NCBI RefSeq assembly: GCF_047675955.1
Contig: NC_132914.1
Span: 45,656,521 to 45,720,520, forward strand
Direction: 5' to 3'
Source of the DNA: Chlorocebus sabaeus
Taxonomy: Eukaryota > Chordata > Mammalia > Primates > Cercopithecidae
DNA: 64,000 nt
Both the position numbers and the translations under genes were made by a program. A model generated the notes under the pieces. The model ran no database searches, had not been told where the DNA came from, and saw only the letters and a list, made by a program, of their open reading frames with translations. Below, one piece after another: positions 12,739-25,314 of this stretch (within the stretch, counting starts at the first letter, position 1; each line of letters starts with the position of its first letter).

Positions 12739-13334
12739 AGGCCGAATGCCTGTGGAGGCTGAGGCAGCACACTGAAACTCACTCCTGAAGGGTCATTAGA
12801 ATGATTGTCTGGTATCTGGAATTCCCTGTCCTGTCAAGGATGACGGGGGCTGCCCTGAGCTGGGGAACATGCTCGGCTGAGGGAGGTGGAGGACAGTGGC
12901 AGGCCTGTGTGCACTCCCAGAATTGCTTCAGTGAGCTGTTTGCCTTCACTGGGCAGGGACCCGCACGGGCCATGTATTTTTGTCATGCCCGACGGGGAAT
13001 GCACATGATTTATGAAGTTTTTTTAACCTGAGGCTTCCTCATAAAGGAGCTTTGAGAAGACTGCAGCAAACCTCCTTATGAAAGGCCTTCCTTTCTGGGA
13101 TCTGCTAGACAAGGTATTGTTGACTGCCTGCCCTCAAGAATGAGGGACCACGCGTGCCCCACCCTAGGTCTGGAATGGCTCGAGAACTCAGGAAAACTGC
13201 ATGTGGATTTGTACTTTGTTCGCCTAACCCATCTCAGGCTTCTTGCCCTTTACACCCTCTTAGCTGACATTTCTACCCCCAAGAAACCTGTCCCAAGAGA
13301 TCTCTGAGTCCCTGATCCCTTATGCCTTTGACAT

Positions 13335-13560
13335 CAAAGGTCTAAGCTTCCCTGGACAAGTCACTTGACCTCATTGAGTCTCTTTTCTCATATGCAAAAT
13401 GAGCATAAAAATATCCACCTTGAAATCTTCACAGTAAGGGATTTAATCAATGCCTCACCAGTTGGAAAGCTGTCTGAGAATAGCCCTCCACGTGTCATTT
13501 AATCTTGTCTCCCTAGCACCTAACAGAGTGCCAGGCACATAGAGACCAATACTAAATGGC
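13335..13560 (+). mobile_element. MIR SINE
   Basis: 'aagtcacttgacctcattga', 'catatgcaaaatgagcataa' and a trailing 'tgccaggcacatagag' match the MIR core and end. Confidence 0.75.
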
Positions 13561-14264
13561 AATTTGTAGAACTGACTTCTACTGAATTCAGTGAATTCAG
13601 TGACAAAGAATAAGTAAAATGTGTTTGTAAACTGCAAGCACAGTGCCTGGCACTTGGTAGGCATTTAGAAAATTTGGGTTAAGCCTGCATTTGAATCTGA
13701 TTCTCCCCTACAGATGCCAGACCCAAGACTCTGGCCCCAGGGGTGAGGCAGGGACCCCAACGTTTCAGCCATCTCCTCCTGGCCTGATTGGGGCTGCAGG
13801 GGGCCTTTGTCAGCCTCCCCCCTTGGTGCCCCCTCCCCCATCCCAGACCCCTGGCCTCCTGATATCCTGGCAGCAGCCCCCACAGCCCCTCTGGGGTGGT
13901 AGGTGTCCCTGTGTCGACACAGCTAGGCTGGGCCCCTCTCCAGGGAAGGGGCTGAAGGGTGTGAAGGACTGGTGTGTATGACTTTGTTTATTTTCTCTGA
14001 AGAATCCTGCCTGAGCCCTGCTATAAAAATAACCTGCCTGGAAACCTCATCTCCGAGGGGTAGAAAGAAGCTTTTGTATCCAGGGAAGCTGCTCTAACTG
14101 CCGCCCTGTACCTTCGCCTCAGCCCATGCATCAAGGAGGAGCCAGTTAAGGTGATGAGGGGCCAGGGCAAGGGAGAGGGATGCGTGGGGAAGGAGGAGGG
14201 GACGGAAGGGCAGTTCAGCAGCCACTCGCCCTGAGCACAGCAGAAGCCTCTCACTTGTCTGCTC

Positions 14265-14505
14265 GACCCAGGAAGATGCAAAGGAGGAACTGAGGGAGAG
14301 AGAGAGAAAGAGGAAGTCAACAAGAGTGAAAACCAAGATACACTGGATGTTGAGAGAGACGAGGAGGCCAGGAGACAGAAGATCAAGTCCAGGACAGAGG
14401 AGGGGCATGGCGAGAGTGGGGAGGAGAGTGAAGCCAAAGGAGAAAGAACACCAAGAGACGTGTATGCAGAGACACAGAGCTCAAGGGATCAGAAAGAGGC
14501 TGTGG
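14265..14505 (+). repeat. Purine-rich A/G tract
   Basis: About 240 bp strongly biased to A and G on the plus strand, with GAGA, GGAGGA and GAAGA words but no fixed repeat unit. Not a simple microsatellite. No function can be assigned. Confidence 0.6.
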
Positions 14506-14764
14506 CCATGTTTACAGATGTAGCTTAGCATGTGGTCCCCACCACCAAGGGAGAAGGCAGGCACAGCTGGGTTGTCCCTGCCACCTGCTGGGTTCCTGCT
14601 CTGCTGCACAGTCCAACTTCCACTCTGGCTCAGGCTGTGGCAGAAAAGACAAAGGTCCCCTGAGCACCCACTATGGCCGGGCCCTGGGTGAGGCACAAGA
14701 CCAGGCCCCACTAAGGCTTCTCAAAGTGTTCCTTCCCAGGAGCCAGGCCTGATGGCAAGGAGCG

Positions 14765-14945
14765 AGTCTGCACTGACACTGGATTCAGGAGGCCTGGATT
14801 CAAGTCCCAGTTCTCCTGCTTTTTAGTCAGGTGATCTTGTACAAACCACTTAAAATTTCCCAGCCTGGTTCTCTTATCTGAACCATAAATAATAAACCTC
14901 CCTGTCTACCTGCCAGGGCTATGGAGCAAATATATGGAAGCATAT
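14765..14945 (+). mobile_element. MIR SINE
   Basis: 'ctggattcaagtcccagttc', 'gtgatcttgtacaaaccact' and 'ataataaacctccctgtcta' follow the MIR consensus order. Confidence 0.8.
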
Positions 14946-17469
14946 CTGAACAGGCTCTCCAAGTTGTATGGTGCCAGCAAGACAAGAGGGAATGACCCAT
15001 TCCTTTAGCCATGTTTCTCTGGGTAGCCATCTTAGGATCATGGGTGAGCCATACTGAAGATGACCCAACATAGGAAACTCCTATTATCTCTGTTTTCACA
15101 GATGAGGAAACTGAGGCTTAAACAGGTTAGTAACATGCTCACCATCATGTATTAATAGCTCGTAGGCAACAGAACATGAATCCAGGTCTCTATATTCAGA
15201 ATCTGTGTAGACCCAGAGTGCTGGGCCTTCTCTCCAATCTGATGGCAGAGGTTGCCCAAGAATGACCTGGGACAGTCTGCTCCACTTCCTTTAAGGATGA
15301 ATTAATTTCCAATTGTTCTATGCAGGCCAGACCTATCTATCCTTGGAGACTGCATAAGCAGGCACATTAAAGGAAGACGGGAGGCCAATTTTCGCCCAAT
15401 ATTAGGAAGAACATTGCCATTGTTCCAGCAATGAAGTGAGCTGCCTGAGAGAGTCCGAGCCCTCTGTGGCTGCGAGGCCAGCAGGCCAGGACTTGCAAAG
15501 ACCACTGGTGCCTATAGGAGGCACATGCTGGGCTTGACAAAAGAAAGCCCAACATTTTATACTCCTTGAGTCACCCCCAGTCCATGCCTCAGTTTCCCCA
15601 TACATACAGTGGTTGGAGCAAGACTAGATGAAGGCTGAGGTCTTGTCTAGCTCTAACTTCCTAGAATTCTGGAATCCCGAAGGCAGGGCTCCAGGCCTCA
15701 GGGTCTGGCAGAGAGAACAGAGACGTGGCTGTTTGTCCAGCTTGGTAGAAGAGTGGAGCTCATTGAGCTTGCAGTTCCCTAAAACGGAACCAGTCGAAAG
15801 GCACACGCAGAGAAGATAAATTCATCTGTGGGTCTGGTGAGAGTCACTGAAAAAAATGCAGTGCTTGAGGACGGTCCAAGGAGAGCCAGTTTTCAATTCA
15901 TAGCCTGTGATGCTGTGTCCAAACAATGAGAACAGCACACTGGGCTTCATGCGACCACGGCCAGAGGGAAAACAGTGATCTTGCAGATGATGTCCCCATC
16001 GACAGCACAGTGATCAAGCGGCCCTACATGGTGGGGCCTCCTTAAAATGGTTCCCCTTCCCTTGCAGGCCTGGTCAGGTGGTGTTCGTAAAGCAAAGGGA
16101 ACACTTTTAGAAATTTGCCTTGAATTAAACGATTGTTCGTGTGACCAAGAGGTGTTTATTTCAGCAACAGAAAGACCTTCCTAAGTTTTGAGCCCAGAAT
16201 TAGAGTGAGGTGGGCTGGGATCTACTCCCTGGATATGTTTGAGTTAGACTGGAGGCTGGGAAGGAGACAAGATGCTGTTGTAAAGCTTCTAGTGGTCGCT
16301 ATGGGACATTCCTTCCACTCTTTGCTCTAATGACGATTAATGTTGATGCAGTGACTATTTTAACGTGCTTAGACACCTGCAGTCCTATTTGGCCTTCACT
16401 ACAATATGCGAAGCAACTGGCTAATATTATGTAGGTAGTAGATAGATGAGATTATGCCCATCTTAGGAGAAAATGGAGAATCAGAGAGGGTAATTCTAAG
16501 GGCCCTCAGTTAGCAAATGATGGCTCTGTGGCTTGAACTCAGGCCTTTCGGCCCCAAATGCTGTGCTCTTCATAGCACGCTGCCATCCCTCCGCCCCCAT
16601 TTTGGGGCCATGCGGGGCTGATTTTTCCAGGCTGCTTTTTCTCTTGTTTAGGGACAGTGCAAAACTATTGGAGCTGGATTAAAACCTTTACAAATACCAA
16701 GTTTTGAAACGATTGGTCTTCAAAATAAAAGCAATTCTAATGATTAAGTATAAAGAAGTCTGACGAAGTTCTAACTTTTGCCATGAGCATTACTTTGATG
16801 CTTTAAAAATATGAAATACCAGAAATCAAATCTTAATTTTGTATATGGTACCCCTGCCTTCCTGTGTCTTAAGTAGTTTCTAGTCTGTCCTTGGCCCACC
16901 GAGTCCCGAGGACTTCCTACCACCACAAGCCGCAGAGCAGAAAGACAGGCTGTACTGGAGCGGAGCAGAAGGTGACTGTTGAGCGGGAGCAGGGAGCAGG
17001 AGGGGTTTCGGGAGTGGGGCCCAGGCAAGCAGGAGGAGCCACAGAAAGTTAGGCTCCCACAGAGCTGTAAATCATATTCTTCCTGAGCTTAGGAAATGCA
17101 ACAATGACCACCATCCCTACCCTCAGGAGGAGACAGACCTCAGAAGGGCCATAGTAAAAAGTGGAAGAAAACCAGTCTTAGGAGTGTCCAGTAAGAGGAG
17201 TAGAAAAGACACTAGAGATGCCCTGATTCCCTGCTCCCAGTGGAGCTGACTCTACCCTCCAGAACCTTCGGGCTGGGACTCCTTCCTGCATACTCTGGTT
17301 CCTTCTAGATGCCAGTCTGGGGATGAAGGCGGCCAGAATTCAGTTCAAGGGTACCCATCAAGTATCCCACTGGCATATTTTCCAGTCTTCCTCACTTTTT
17401 CTGATAGCACAGAGGCTGGAAGGGGGCAATGGGAGGGATTACAGGAAGAAGACAGAGAAACAGTGTTAG

Positions 17470-17575
17470 CAAGTCGATTCTGAGTCCTTTAATAATCAAT
17501 AATAATTAATATTAATAACTGCAAATTAATAAGCATTTGCAAACTCTTTAAAGTAATATAAACAGCTAATAAATC
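17470..17575. repeat. AT-rich patch of TAAT/ATTA words
   Basis: Dense TAATAA, AATTAAT and ATTAATAA words, unlike the GC-moderate flanks. This could be simple AT-richness or a cluster of homeodomain-type core sites. The sequence alone does not decide. Confidence 0.5.
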
Positions 17576-18119
17576 CTTCATTCCTGGCCTCTGAAAGAAG
17601 TGAAATGTTTGTTTGGTGAGCAGCTGGCTTACAGGCCTTCCACTGATTCTTCCTAATACAGTCCCTCCTGCCCACCCTATCTCCCTAGCAGTCCTGTCCC
17701 TTGTCCCTGAGCCACCCATCCTTTTAAAAATCCTGTGGAGTGATGAGGGCTGGCTATTTTCTGGCCGATGGTGGGAGGGACTGGAGACCCCTGTATGCTG
17801 GTGGAGCAGCCCAAGGTCCCTGAGGACCCAGGGTGGAGAGCTTCTCGTGGAAGCTGGAACAGTGAACAAAGAGGCTTTTGAGTGCGGCCTCGGCGAAAGC
17901 TCTGGAGAGCCAGTGCCTTCAGCCAGCATCCCAGCTGCCCTCATACCCCCAAGGACTGGCTCAGGTAGACTGCTGGCTCTGGCCTCTTCTCCCCAAAGAG
18001 ATCCCTCATGGAGCTTTGTGCCCCAAATGCTGTACCACAGTGCCCAATGCATCTGAAATGTTACCAGAGATGGGGTCATCCCCGCAATGTCCTCTCATTC
18101 CTTCTCTTCTAGGAGTAGA

Positions 18120-18325
18120 GACTTTGGAGTCTGACAGATCTTCTCTCAGTGCTAGTGTCTTCTGTTTGCTGGTTGAGTGCTCCCAAGCAACTGACAATCT
18201 CCATGAGCCTCAGTTTCCTCATATGTGAAATGGAAATAATGGTATTATGTGCTTTAGTGGTTTGTTACACAATGCCTGGCACATAGTAAGCACTCAGTAG
18301 ACACCAGTATCGTGGTATTATTCCT
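18120..18325 (+). mobile_element. MIR SINE
   Basis: 'gagcctcagtttcctcatat', 'gaaatggaaataatggtatt' and 'cacatagtaagcactcagta' are classical MIR strings. Confidence 0.88.
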
Positions 18326-20214
18326 GATATTCACCCATCCTCCATTCCATCTTGCCCCATGGCTCCTGCTAGACTGGACCCCAATCAACAAAGGGGTCCA
18401 TTCGATGAGAAAGCATCAGTCTGACCTGGAGCTGAGCTCTTCCTGGATGTGACAGGGGCCTGTGGTTCCACAACCTAGGGGTATAGGATTGGGGTCATGT
18501 AGGGGAACTAACTTCAGGCACTAAGGTCAGGGTGACGTTGACACTGACCTTAGATGACTGAGTGCACTCTAATAGCCATATCCGCATCACTTACAAAGAA
18601 ACTGACTCATACAGAGTCTTGGAATGTTCAAGTTCACTGGTTCTCAGGTTTTGAGGGGCTTCAAGGGACCCAGAAGAAGCTGGCTAAACTCATGAAACCT
18701 TCCAGCAAAATGTAGAATTCTACATGTTTTGTGTATCATTTCAGGGGGTTATCTGTGGCCCTCAGGTTTACCCCTCCTCAGGTTCTTCTCTCCCCTCACA
18801 GTTCAGAGACTGAAGTCCAGAGGGGTCAAATAACTTGCTTGAGGTTCCACAGCTTGCTAGTGGCATGGCTGTGGCTTACGTCGAGATTTTAACAGTCTTC
18901 TCTCTCCCTGCACTGGAAGGTGGCATCTCCATGATGTTGTTTGGCTGAAATTGTGTTCACTCCCCTACCCGGGCACTGGAAGGTTAGCAAGTGCCACCAA
19001 GGTGGACTGCCTGGGGTTCTGAGGAGCTTGTTTAAGGGTTAACTCAGGTGGGTCCCGGATTGGGTAAAAGAGACTAAAAAAGGCAAAACCAGAGCCCAAG
19101 TCATGTGCCAAGAGCCGCCCTGCACATGGTGGTGAAGGGTTAAAAGAGCTTAGTGTGGCCGTGTGTGTGTGCTGAAGAGCAAGGCTGCATGTGCAAGGGC
19201 GCACGTCCCTCACTCACATGCTGGTGGTACAGGACCAGCACTGCAGGCCAGCCCGGGAGAGAGGTGCCGCGCACTCCTGGTATGAATGGGCCTCTGTCTG
19301 CAAAGCTGTGTGAGCCTCTGTGTGTGCAGGTCCCATTAACTCACCCTCAGCCACATGTGGAAAGGGGAGGAGAGGCCTGGGGAAGCCCAAACCACTCAGA
19401 GTTCTTCTGGTTTTAGACTGAAGTAGAAGACACAGGAGAAAGAAATTACACAGACCCAAACTCAAAATAGCACACGCACATGTGCACACATGCTCCCCAC
19501 CCCACTGGTGTCTGGTCATAACTTTCTCTTCTCAACCCTATTCTCAACCTATTACCCAGCTGGGCACTTTTGGGGAAAGAATCTTCAGCTAATTCCTAAA
19601 TCGGACTCTAGAAAGCTGACTTTATTTGCTTTGCGGCTGTCTCAGATTTGTCCTGTGCCTGAGTCTGGGAGTGGCAACTCATTCCCTGACTCACCTGCAG
19701 CTCCCGCTACGTGGGCTCATCTCTTCCTCCAGCCAATGGGCCTCACTCACACCACTATGCCTGTGATGGACAGGCTTGGCTCACATTCTGTCCTGGGCCC
19801 CATGTTCCCACTCCCCTTTCTAGTGCTCTCTGGGCCTGGGCCCCTATTGCCTTTGGCTGTGGTTTGTTTAATGGGGCGACTCCCATCTGGGAGCAACCCA
19901 GAGCTCAGGACACAGCGAGATGGTTGTCCAGGCTTGCTATTTTTTCACCAGAGGAGCCAAACCACAGTGATGGGTTCAGTGGCCTGGCAGCACCTTCCTC
20001 ATTCCTCCTATCACTAGCCCGACCTCTATTCCCCTGGCTGGCCCTGACTACCAGTGGCCTTCGATGCAGGAATTCCAGTTACCCACTGAAAGACTTCCTG
20101 GGTTGGAGTCTGGTCCCCTACACAAGGAGAGAAGGAAGATCTGAAGTAGCCAAGGCTGAGAGAGAGAACTTGGGGACCAAAGGATAGGCCCATAGACCAG
20201 TGACCATACTACAT

Positions 20215-20300
20215 TCCTCCCTCTATCCCCATGCCTGGCACAGAGCAGCTCCTAGAATAGTGAGTAAGCAGTTGAATGAATAGAAGGATGAATGGAGAGA
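20215..20300 (+). mobile_element. L2 or MIR 3' end relic
   Basis: 'atgcctggcacagagcagct' followed by 'gttgaatgaatag' fits an L2 or MIR 3' end. Confidence 0.55.
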
Positions 20301-20754
20301 TGGGTAAATAAATAAATGAAGACTCTTAGATTCATGTAAACATTCTGATAAAAATCGAATTTGATTCCCTGGCCCCAATATAGGAAAGAAGGAAGAAGAG
20401 ACCCAGCTTCAGAAGGTCCAACCATGCTATCTTTGAGTCTAAGGGAAATCTCTCAGCTCAGGCCCTTTATGGTGTGTCTTCGAGACTCCTTAGAGGTCTA
20501 GGATTTGGTAAAATTGGCTTTTCCTCCATTCTTATGTCTATGTCTCAGGCCTCTTCTTGCAGAAGCTGTTTTGCCCACTAGAAGAAGCTTTATAGCTTCA
20601 CAAAGCAGCAATGAGTTGGGGTGGAGGTGGGTGGAAGGCGATGTGGCTCAGGCTGCCCGGTGCCATGAAACTGAGCCCTGGGACAGGATATTTTAGGCTA
20701 GGGCTAGAGCAAAGTGTTACATGCCTAGGCCAAGAGATGCAGAAAGTTTCCAGC

Positions 20755-20815
20755 ACCACAGTAGGCATTCACTAAGTATTTATTTATTGAATGAATGAAT
20801 GAATGAATAAAATAT
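20755..20815 (+). repeat. GAAT tandem repeat at an L2/MIR-like end
   Basis: 'gtaggcattcactaagtatt' followed by about five GAAT units: the typical short tail of an L2 or MIR relic. Confidence 0.65.
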
Positions 20816-22584
20816 TTCTATGTCCTCTTCTCTCTCAGTGATATCACAAAATCCTTTTCTGGGAGTAGACAGGATTTTCAAGAGCCCTAGACCACTAGGG
20901 ACCTTCTTCTGAGGGTAGAATGAATCAGGATCAGTAGCCCTGCTGAAAGAGAAAGGGACAGTGTATATACTTCCTCACCACCCCACTACCCATGATCCTC
21001 ACCCTCCTTCCTCACCCCTACCACCAGTTACTGTGGTGTCGATAAGGAAGCAGGGGCTACCAGGAGGGAACAACATAAAGCCAGCCTGTGTGTGCATGAC
21101 CAAGTGAGTGAGGGGATGTGAGATGGTCTCAAGCTCTGGGGAAAGGCCTCCTCACCTTATTGGCTGGGGTGTAGGATGGCACATGGAACTGAGGGGTATG
21201 GGAGGTGGAGGATGGTCCTCTGGTGAGGAGGGCAATGGCTGATGAGAGAGAGGCATCTCCACATCACCAAGGCCAGAACTGTGGGGCTTGGAGACTTCAT
21301 TCAAGAGTCCTGTAGTTCCCTTTCCTAGCCAGACCCAAAGGACCTTCTCTGGTGCTGAGATCTTCAGGGAAATGCTCAGAGCTCCTCAGGAGACCTTGCT
21401 GCTGGGGTTTTGGTCACTATTCTCTGTTGCAGTTTGCCTTGAGAGAACCCAAGTGGGTGCCTCCCCTCTGATTTAGATCTAGAAAGCCAGGGTTTTGAGG
21501 CCCAAAGAGGCTAGCCTCTCTTTCTGTGCGAGTTGAGCCCATTTTCTGAGCAGACACAGGAGAGCTGTTGGCTCAGGGCAGGCAAGGAAAGGCTTCGTGA
21601 GCCAAGGGAAAACAATTAGGAGTAATTACCATCAAGAGAGGCCTCCAGTGAGGGGTGAGGGTGGGAAAGGCTGTCTGTTGAAGAGGAAGATGAAAGTGGC
21701 AGACTGATTTTGGGGATGAAATAGGAGAGAGGGTGGGAGGAAGGGTTGAGCCAGAGTGTGTGCTGTCTTTCTCCGGTAACAGGGCGGCACCCCTCCCCCT
21801 CAGCCTCTAGCTGAACTAACTTCCGCCTCTTCAGGGCAGAGGGGCTCCGTGTATGGGGGTGGGAGGTGGAGGAGAGGGAGGGCACAAGCCTCTGCATTCC
21901 TGACATTCTCAAACCAGTAGGAATAGCTGAGGAAACTCCCTGCTGAAGAGACAGAGCGGGAGACACAGACCGAGGCAAAAAGATAAAATGGAGCACTAGA
22001 AATGTTTCCAAATTCCTACAAGTATAGGTCCCCAGGTCATCCCCAGAGAGGGCCACCACCTGGCACACTGGATTGCTGAGGCCCTCGGTGGGGACAGGCT
22101 GAATCCACTTGGTATCTCCCTACCTCACCACCGTCAATCCCTAGGCTTCCCCTTTCTGGATTCAGACTAGAGACCTCGAGGGAAAAGAGGTTTGCTAATG
22201 TGCGCAGCCAAGAGCAGAGGATGAAAGTAGGAGCCAAAAAGAAAAACGACAGACGGGAAAGGGTTGTCATGGGAGAGGTGAGGAGAATTCCTTGTTATCC
22301 CTGTCTGGAGAAGCCAAGAGAAAATGAACCCAATGGCAGAGGGACCTTCTCATTCCCCTTGATCTCCAAACTATGATGAAAAGACAAATAAGGACCTCAA
22401 TCCTGCTCACAAGAGAAAAGCAGGAGATGACTTTGAGAACCAAGCTCTGGCTTTGGTGGTGTGGAGATGCCTATCTTATTTGGTTTCACTTTGGTCGAGT
22501 CCCCATGGAGTCTAGGTCAGGCGTTTTTCCCGTTGAGATGAAGTCGTGTGGCCATGTGGAAGCAGCAGATTCCTGCACTTTTAG

Positions 22585-22805
22585 GGGTTTTGGAGTCATA
22601 TGTTCCCTGTTTCTGTCACTGAAAATCTGTGAGACTCTGGGCAAATTATTCAATTCTTATCCTCCTCACTTTCTCATCTGAGAAATGGGGATAATAATAC
22701 ACCTACATCATAGATTTGTGAAGATTAAATGAAGTAATACATATAAAGTAATTCACATATAAGTCTCAGGCCAAGGTCTCAATAAATGTTTATATTATCA
22801 TTAAC
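22585..22805 (+). mobile_element. MIR SINE
   Basis: 'ctcactttctcatctgagaa', 'atggggataataatacacct', 'gattaaatgaagtaatacat' and 'caataaatgtttatattatc' follow MIR order end to end. Confidence 0.9.
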
Positions 22806-22959
22806 ACTATTTGAAGACAACAACTCTTGACTGACAAATGGACGATGAACTTGAAGGCAGAGACTCTGAGGTAGGAAGTATGATAAACTAGACACAAAGA
22901 GGCGAGAACTTGGAATAGGGTGGAGGCTTCATGATGGAAATGAAGCACAGGTCAAAGAT

Positions 22960-23430
22960 GCTAAATAACAGGAATTCATTCGTCCCTTCAACTATTCTCT
23001 CCTTCAGCTATTCTAGGCACCTGGAATACATAATGACCAGGACAGATATTTTAGTGAGAGATGGATAAAACAAATCATTTAATACAGGTTGGGCATCCCA
23101 AATCTGAAATGCTCCAAAATTGAATGTTTTTGTGTGCTGACATGACATTCAAAGGAAACGCTCATTGGAGCATTTTGGGTTTCAGATTTGGAATGCTCCA
23201 CTGGTAAGTATAATGCAAATATTCCAAAATCTGAGACACTTCTGGTCTCAAGCATTTCAGATTAGGCAGGGTCAACTTGTAATATAGTTAGATGCTGTTA
23301 AGTACTGTGGGGAAAAATTGAGGGTACGAAAGCTATGGGGTGTGAGAATTGGGGTATAGGGTGACATTCCACCAGAGCCCAGAGGAAGCCTTTAGTAGAA
23401 TGGCCCTGAGGTAAAAGCAAGCTTGGCTTC
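22960..23430 (-). mobile_element. L2 LINE fragment, antisense, split by a Tigger element
   Basis: Left part: 'ttctaggcacctggaataca' and 'gaccaggacagatattttag'. Right part: 'gctgttaagtactgtgggga' and 'ccagaggaagcc'. These read as the complement of an L2 3' region. The Tigger relic at 23085-23280 lies between them. Confidence 0.65.
23085..23280. mobile_element. TcMar-Tigger type MITE (MER44-like), inside L2
   Basis: 'caggttgggcatcccaaatc' opens the element. 'gaaatgctccaaaattg' and 'aaaggaaacgctcattggag' follow, then 'cattttgggtttcagatttg'. Self-complementary blocks (AAATCTGAAATGC versus GCATTTCAGATT) fit a non-autonomous Tigger. A related copy is at 56848-57080. Confidence 0.75.
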
Positions 23431-25187
23431 TTACACAAACATCAAAGAGGCCATTGTGGCTGAGGCAGAGTGGACAGGGGAGAGTGGTAGGGGATGCTAC
23501 TGGAAAAGCGGTGGGTTGACTCTTACAGGCAGAGATGATTGGCTGGTGATGGGACAACGGAAAAATGAGGCACAGGAAGGTGAGGAAGTAAAATATTTTT
23601 CCTAGGGTTCAAGGAACAGGCACCCCACCCCCTTCCCTTTGTAACTTTCTGCAGAGCCCAATACCAGACCAGGTACCCAGGGAGTGGTTTGGGATAAAGG
23701 CTGACTCTGACTCATGGTTAGGTCCAGGTCCCCATTCTCAGGGACAGTCTATTGCCTGCCTGGTGATACTCAGTGCAGGCCCAGGCATTCGACAGCTACC
23801 TTTAACCACATTCAGGAATCAGAAGAGTGAACGTGGCTTGAAGATTTCCCTACTCACTCCATATTCAATTGGCTTCAAAATCTTAACCATGACTAAAAGA
23901 AAACCTTAGAATTTGAGAACATCCTGGGGACCAGAAGATGATCTTCTAACCCAACGTAGAGAAAACTGTTCCCCCAAAATAATAGATTTTTGAGAAGTTG
24001 GTGCTTGCTTATGTTTTACTGTCATGAGTGTGAGTTTTACAGGTAGAAAAGTGGCAAGCACTTCACTTTGAAGTTATATTGAGAAGAAAGGGGTGCAGGA
24101 GAGGAGCAAGAATACAAGGCCACAGTTAGCAGGGTGAGTTGGAAGTCCTGACTGGTGTGTTTGGCCTCAGGAAAGTTCTTTGGCAGACTCCACAGACAGG
24201 TTTGGTTTTTAAAAGTGCCAAAGAGCCACAAATTTGCATGTTATTTGCGTTCCAGTCTTCACTTCCAGGTATATGGGATGAAATAAATGAATGAACAGTA
24301 TTCAGACTCCTGGGTAAGGGGTGGACTCAGAAATCCAGACCACACCGAGGATCCAATCACTGGTCCAGCTTGGATCAGGAGACACAGGCACAGAGACAGA
24401 GCAAACAGTCATAGAGACAGGGGGACAGAGAGACAAACACCACCAAGTCCTTTTTACCATGGAGTTTCCAGTCAAAGCAAGAAAGTAAGATCCACAGTTT
24501 ATTTTAAATAAGTCAACTTTTTAAAAATTAGGAAGAATCATATAGACAGGCAGATAAAGGCAACATTATCCCTGACTAATCTCCACCTTTGCCCCTTCAT
24601 CCTCTATTTCTAGCTTTGTATGGAACTACAAGGCTATGAGTCTGCCTTCTTGATAAGGTGTATTACTTGGTGTTTGCTTAGCCTTTCCTAAATTAGTTAA
24701 CTATAAGGTCTACAGACTCTAATACAGACTCTAAGATCCTCAGAACAAGGTCAGCAGGCTATAAAACCCTGAGGACAAGGTGCCTTTTATTTCCATAGTC
24801 AAACCATCTTTTCACTCTACCCTTCAGGGTGCCTAAGCCCAGTGCTTAAACACATGCTTGTAAAATACCTAGCCTAAGGGGCTTCCTAGAAGTAAGAGAC
24901 TCAGTCTCAATCTATGAGGGATGCACAATATCACCAGAAATAAAAAGGATGGAGGAAACTGCATTTAACAGAAAGCTGTGTAGTTAGAGAAAATACTTCC
25001 ACGAGGACCCTGGGATAGAGACTGAGAACCCCCACCCACCCCAAAGAGCATGCTAAATGCTGAGGAAGGTGTTTTTGTTAAGGGTAGAGTGAGGCGTTAG
25101 GTTTGAGGCCAGAGATGAACAATTTGGGACCACAAAGGAGGTTGCAGGCTGCCATGAGCAGTCCTCCTTCCTCCACCCTCCACAATA

Positions 25188-25314
25188 CTTTTTTTTTTAT
25201 TATTATTTTTTTTGTGTTGCCCAGGTTGATCTCGAACTCTTGGGCTCAGGTGATCCTCCCACCTCAGCCTCCCAATGTGCTGGGACTACAGGTGTGAGGC
25301 ACTGTGCCTGGCCT
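25188..25314 (-). mobile_element. Alu fragment (monomer), minus
   Basis: T-rich start, then 'ttgcccaggttgatctcgaa' and 'gtgctgggactacaggtgtg', ending 'actgtgcctggcc'. Only one monomer length is present. Confidence 0.88.

Larger units (their letters stand above)
12749..25187. other. Long intergenic stretch with MIR/L2/Tigger relics, no gene
   Basis: About 12.4 kb almost free of Alu. Supported repeats are MIRs (13335-13560, 14765-14945, 18120-18325, 22585-22805), an L2 split by a Tigger element (22960-23430) and an A/G-rich patch (14265-14505). Fragments with 'gatgaggaaactgaggc' wording at 15095-15190 and 16440-16560 look like further MIR or L2 ends. Open frames of up to 196 aa (17489-18079 minus, 19490-20017 plus, 21616-22068 minus) show no domain, repeat or start context I recognise, and I do not call them genes. 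Confidence 0.6.

Noticed and set aside
17489..20187. Open frames of 147-196 aa on both strands
   Set aside because: No domain, no splice or promoter context, opposite-strand overlaps and interspersed MIR; best explained by fewer stops in GC-richer DNA.
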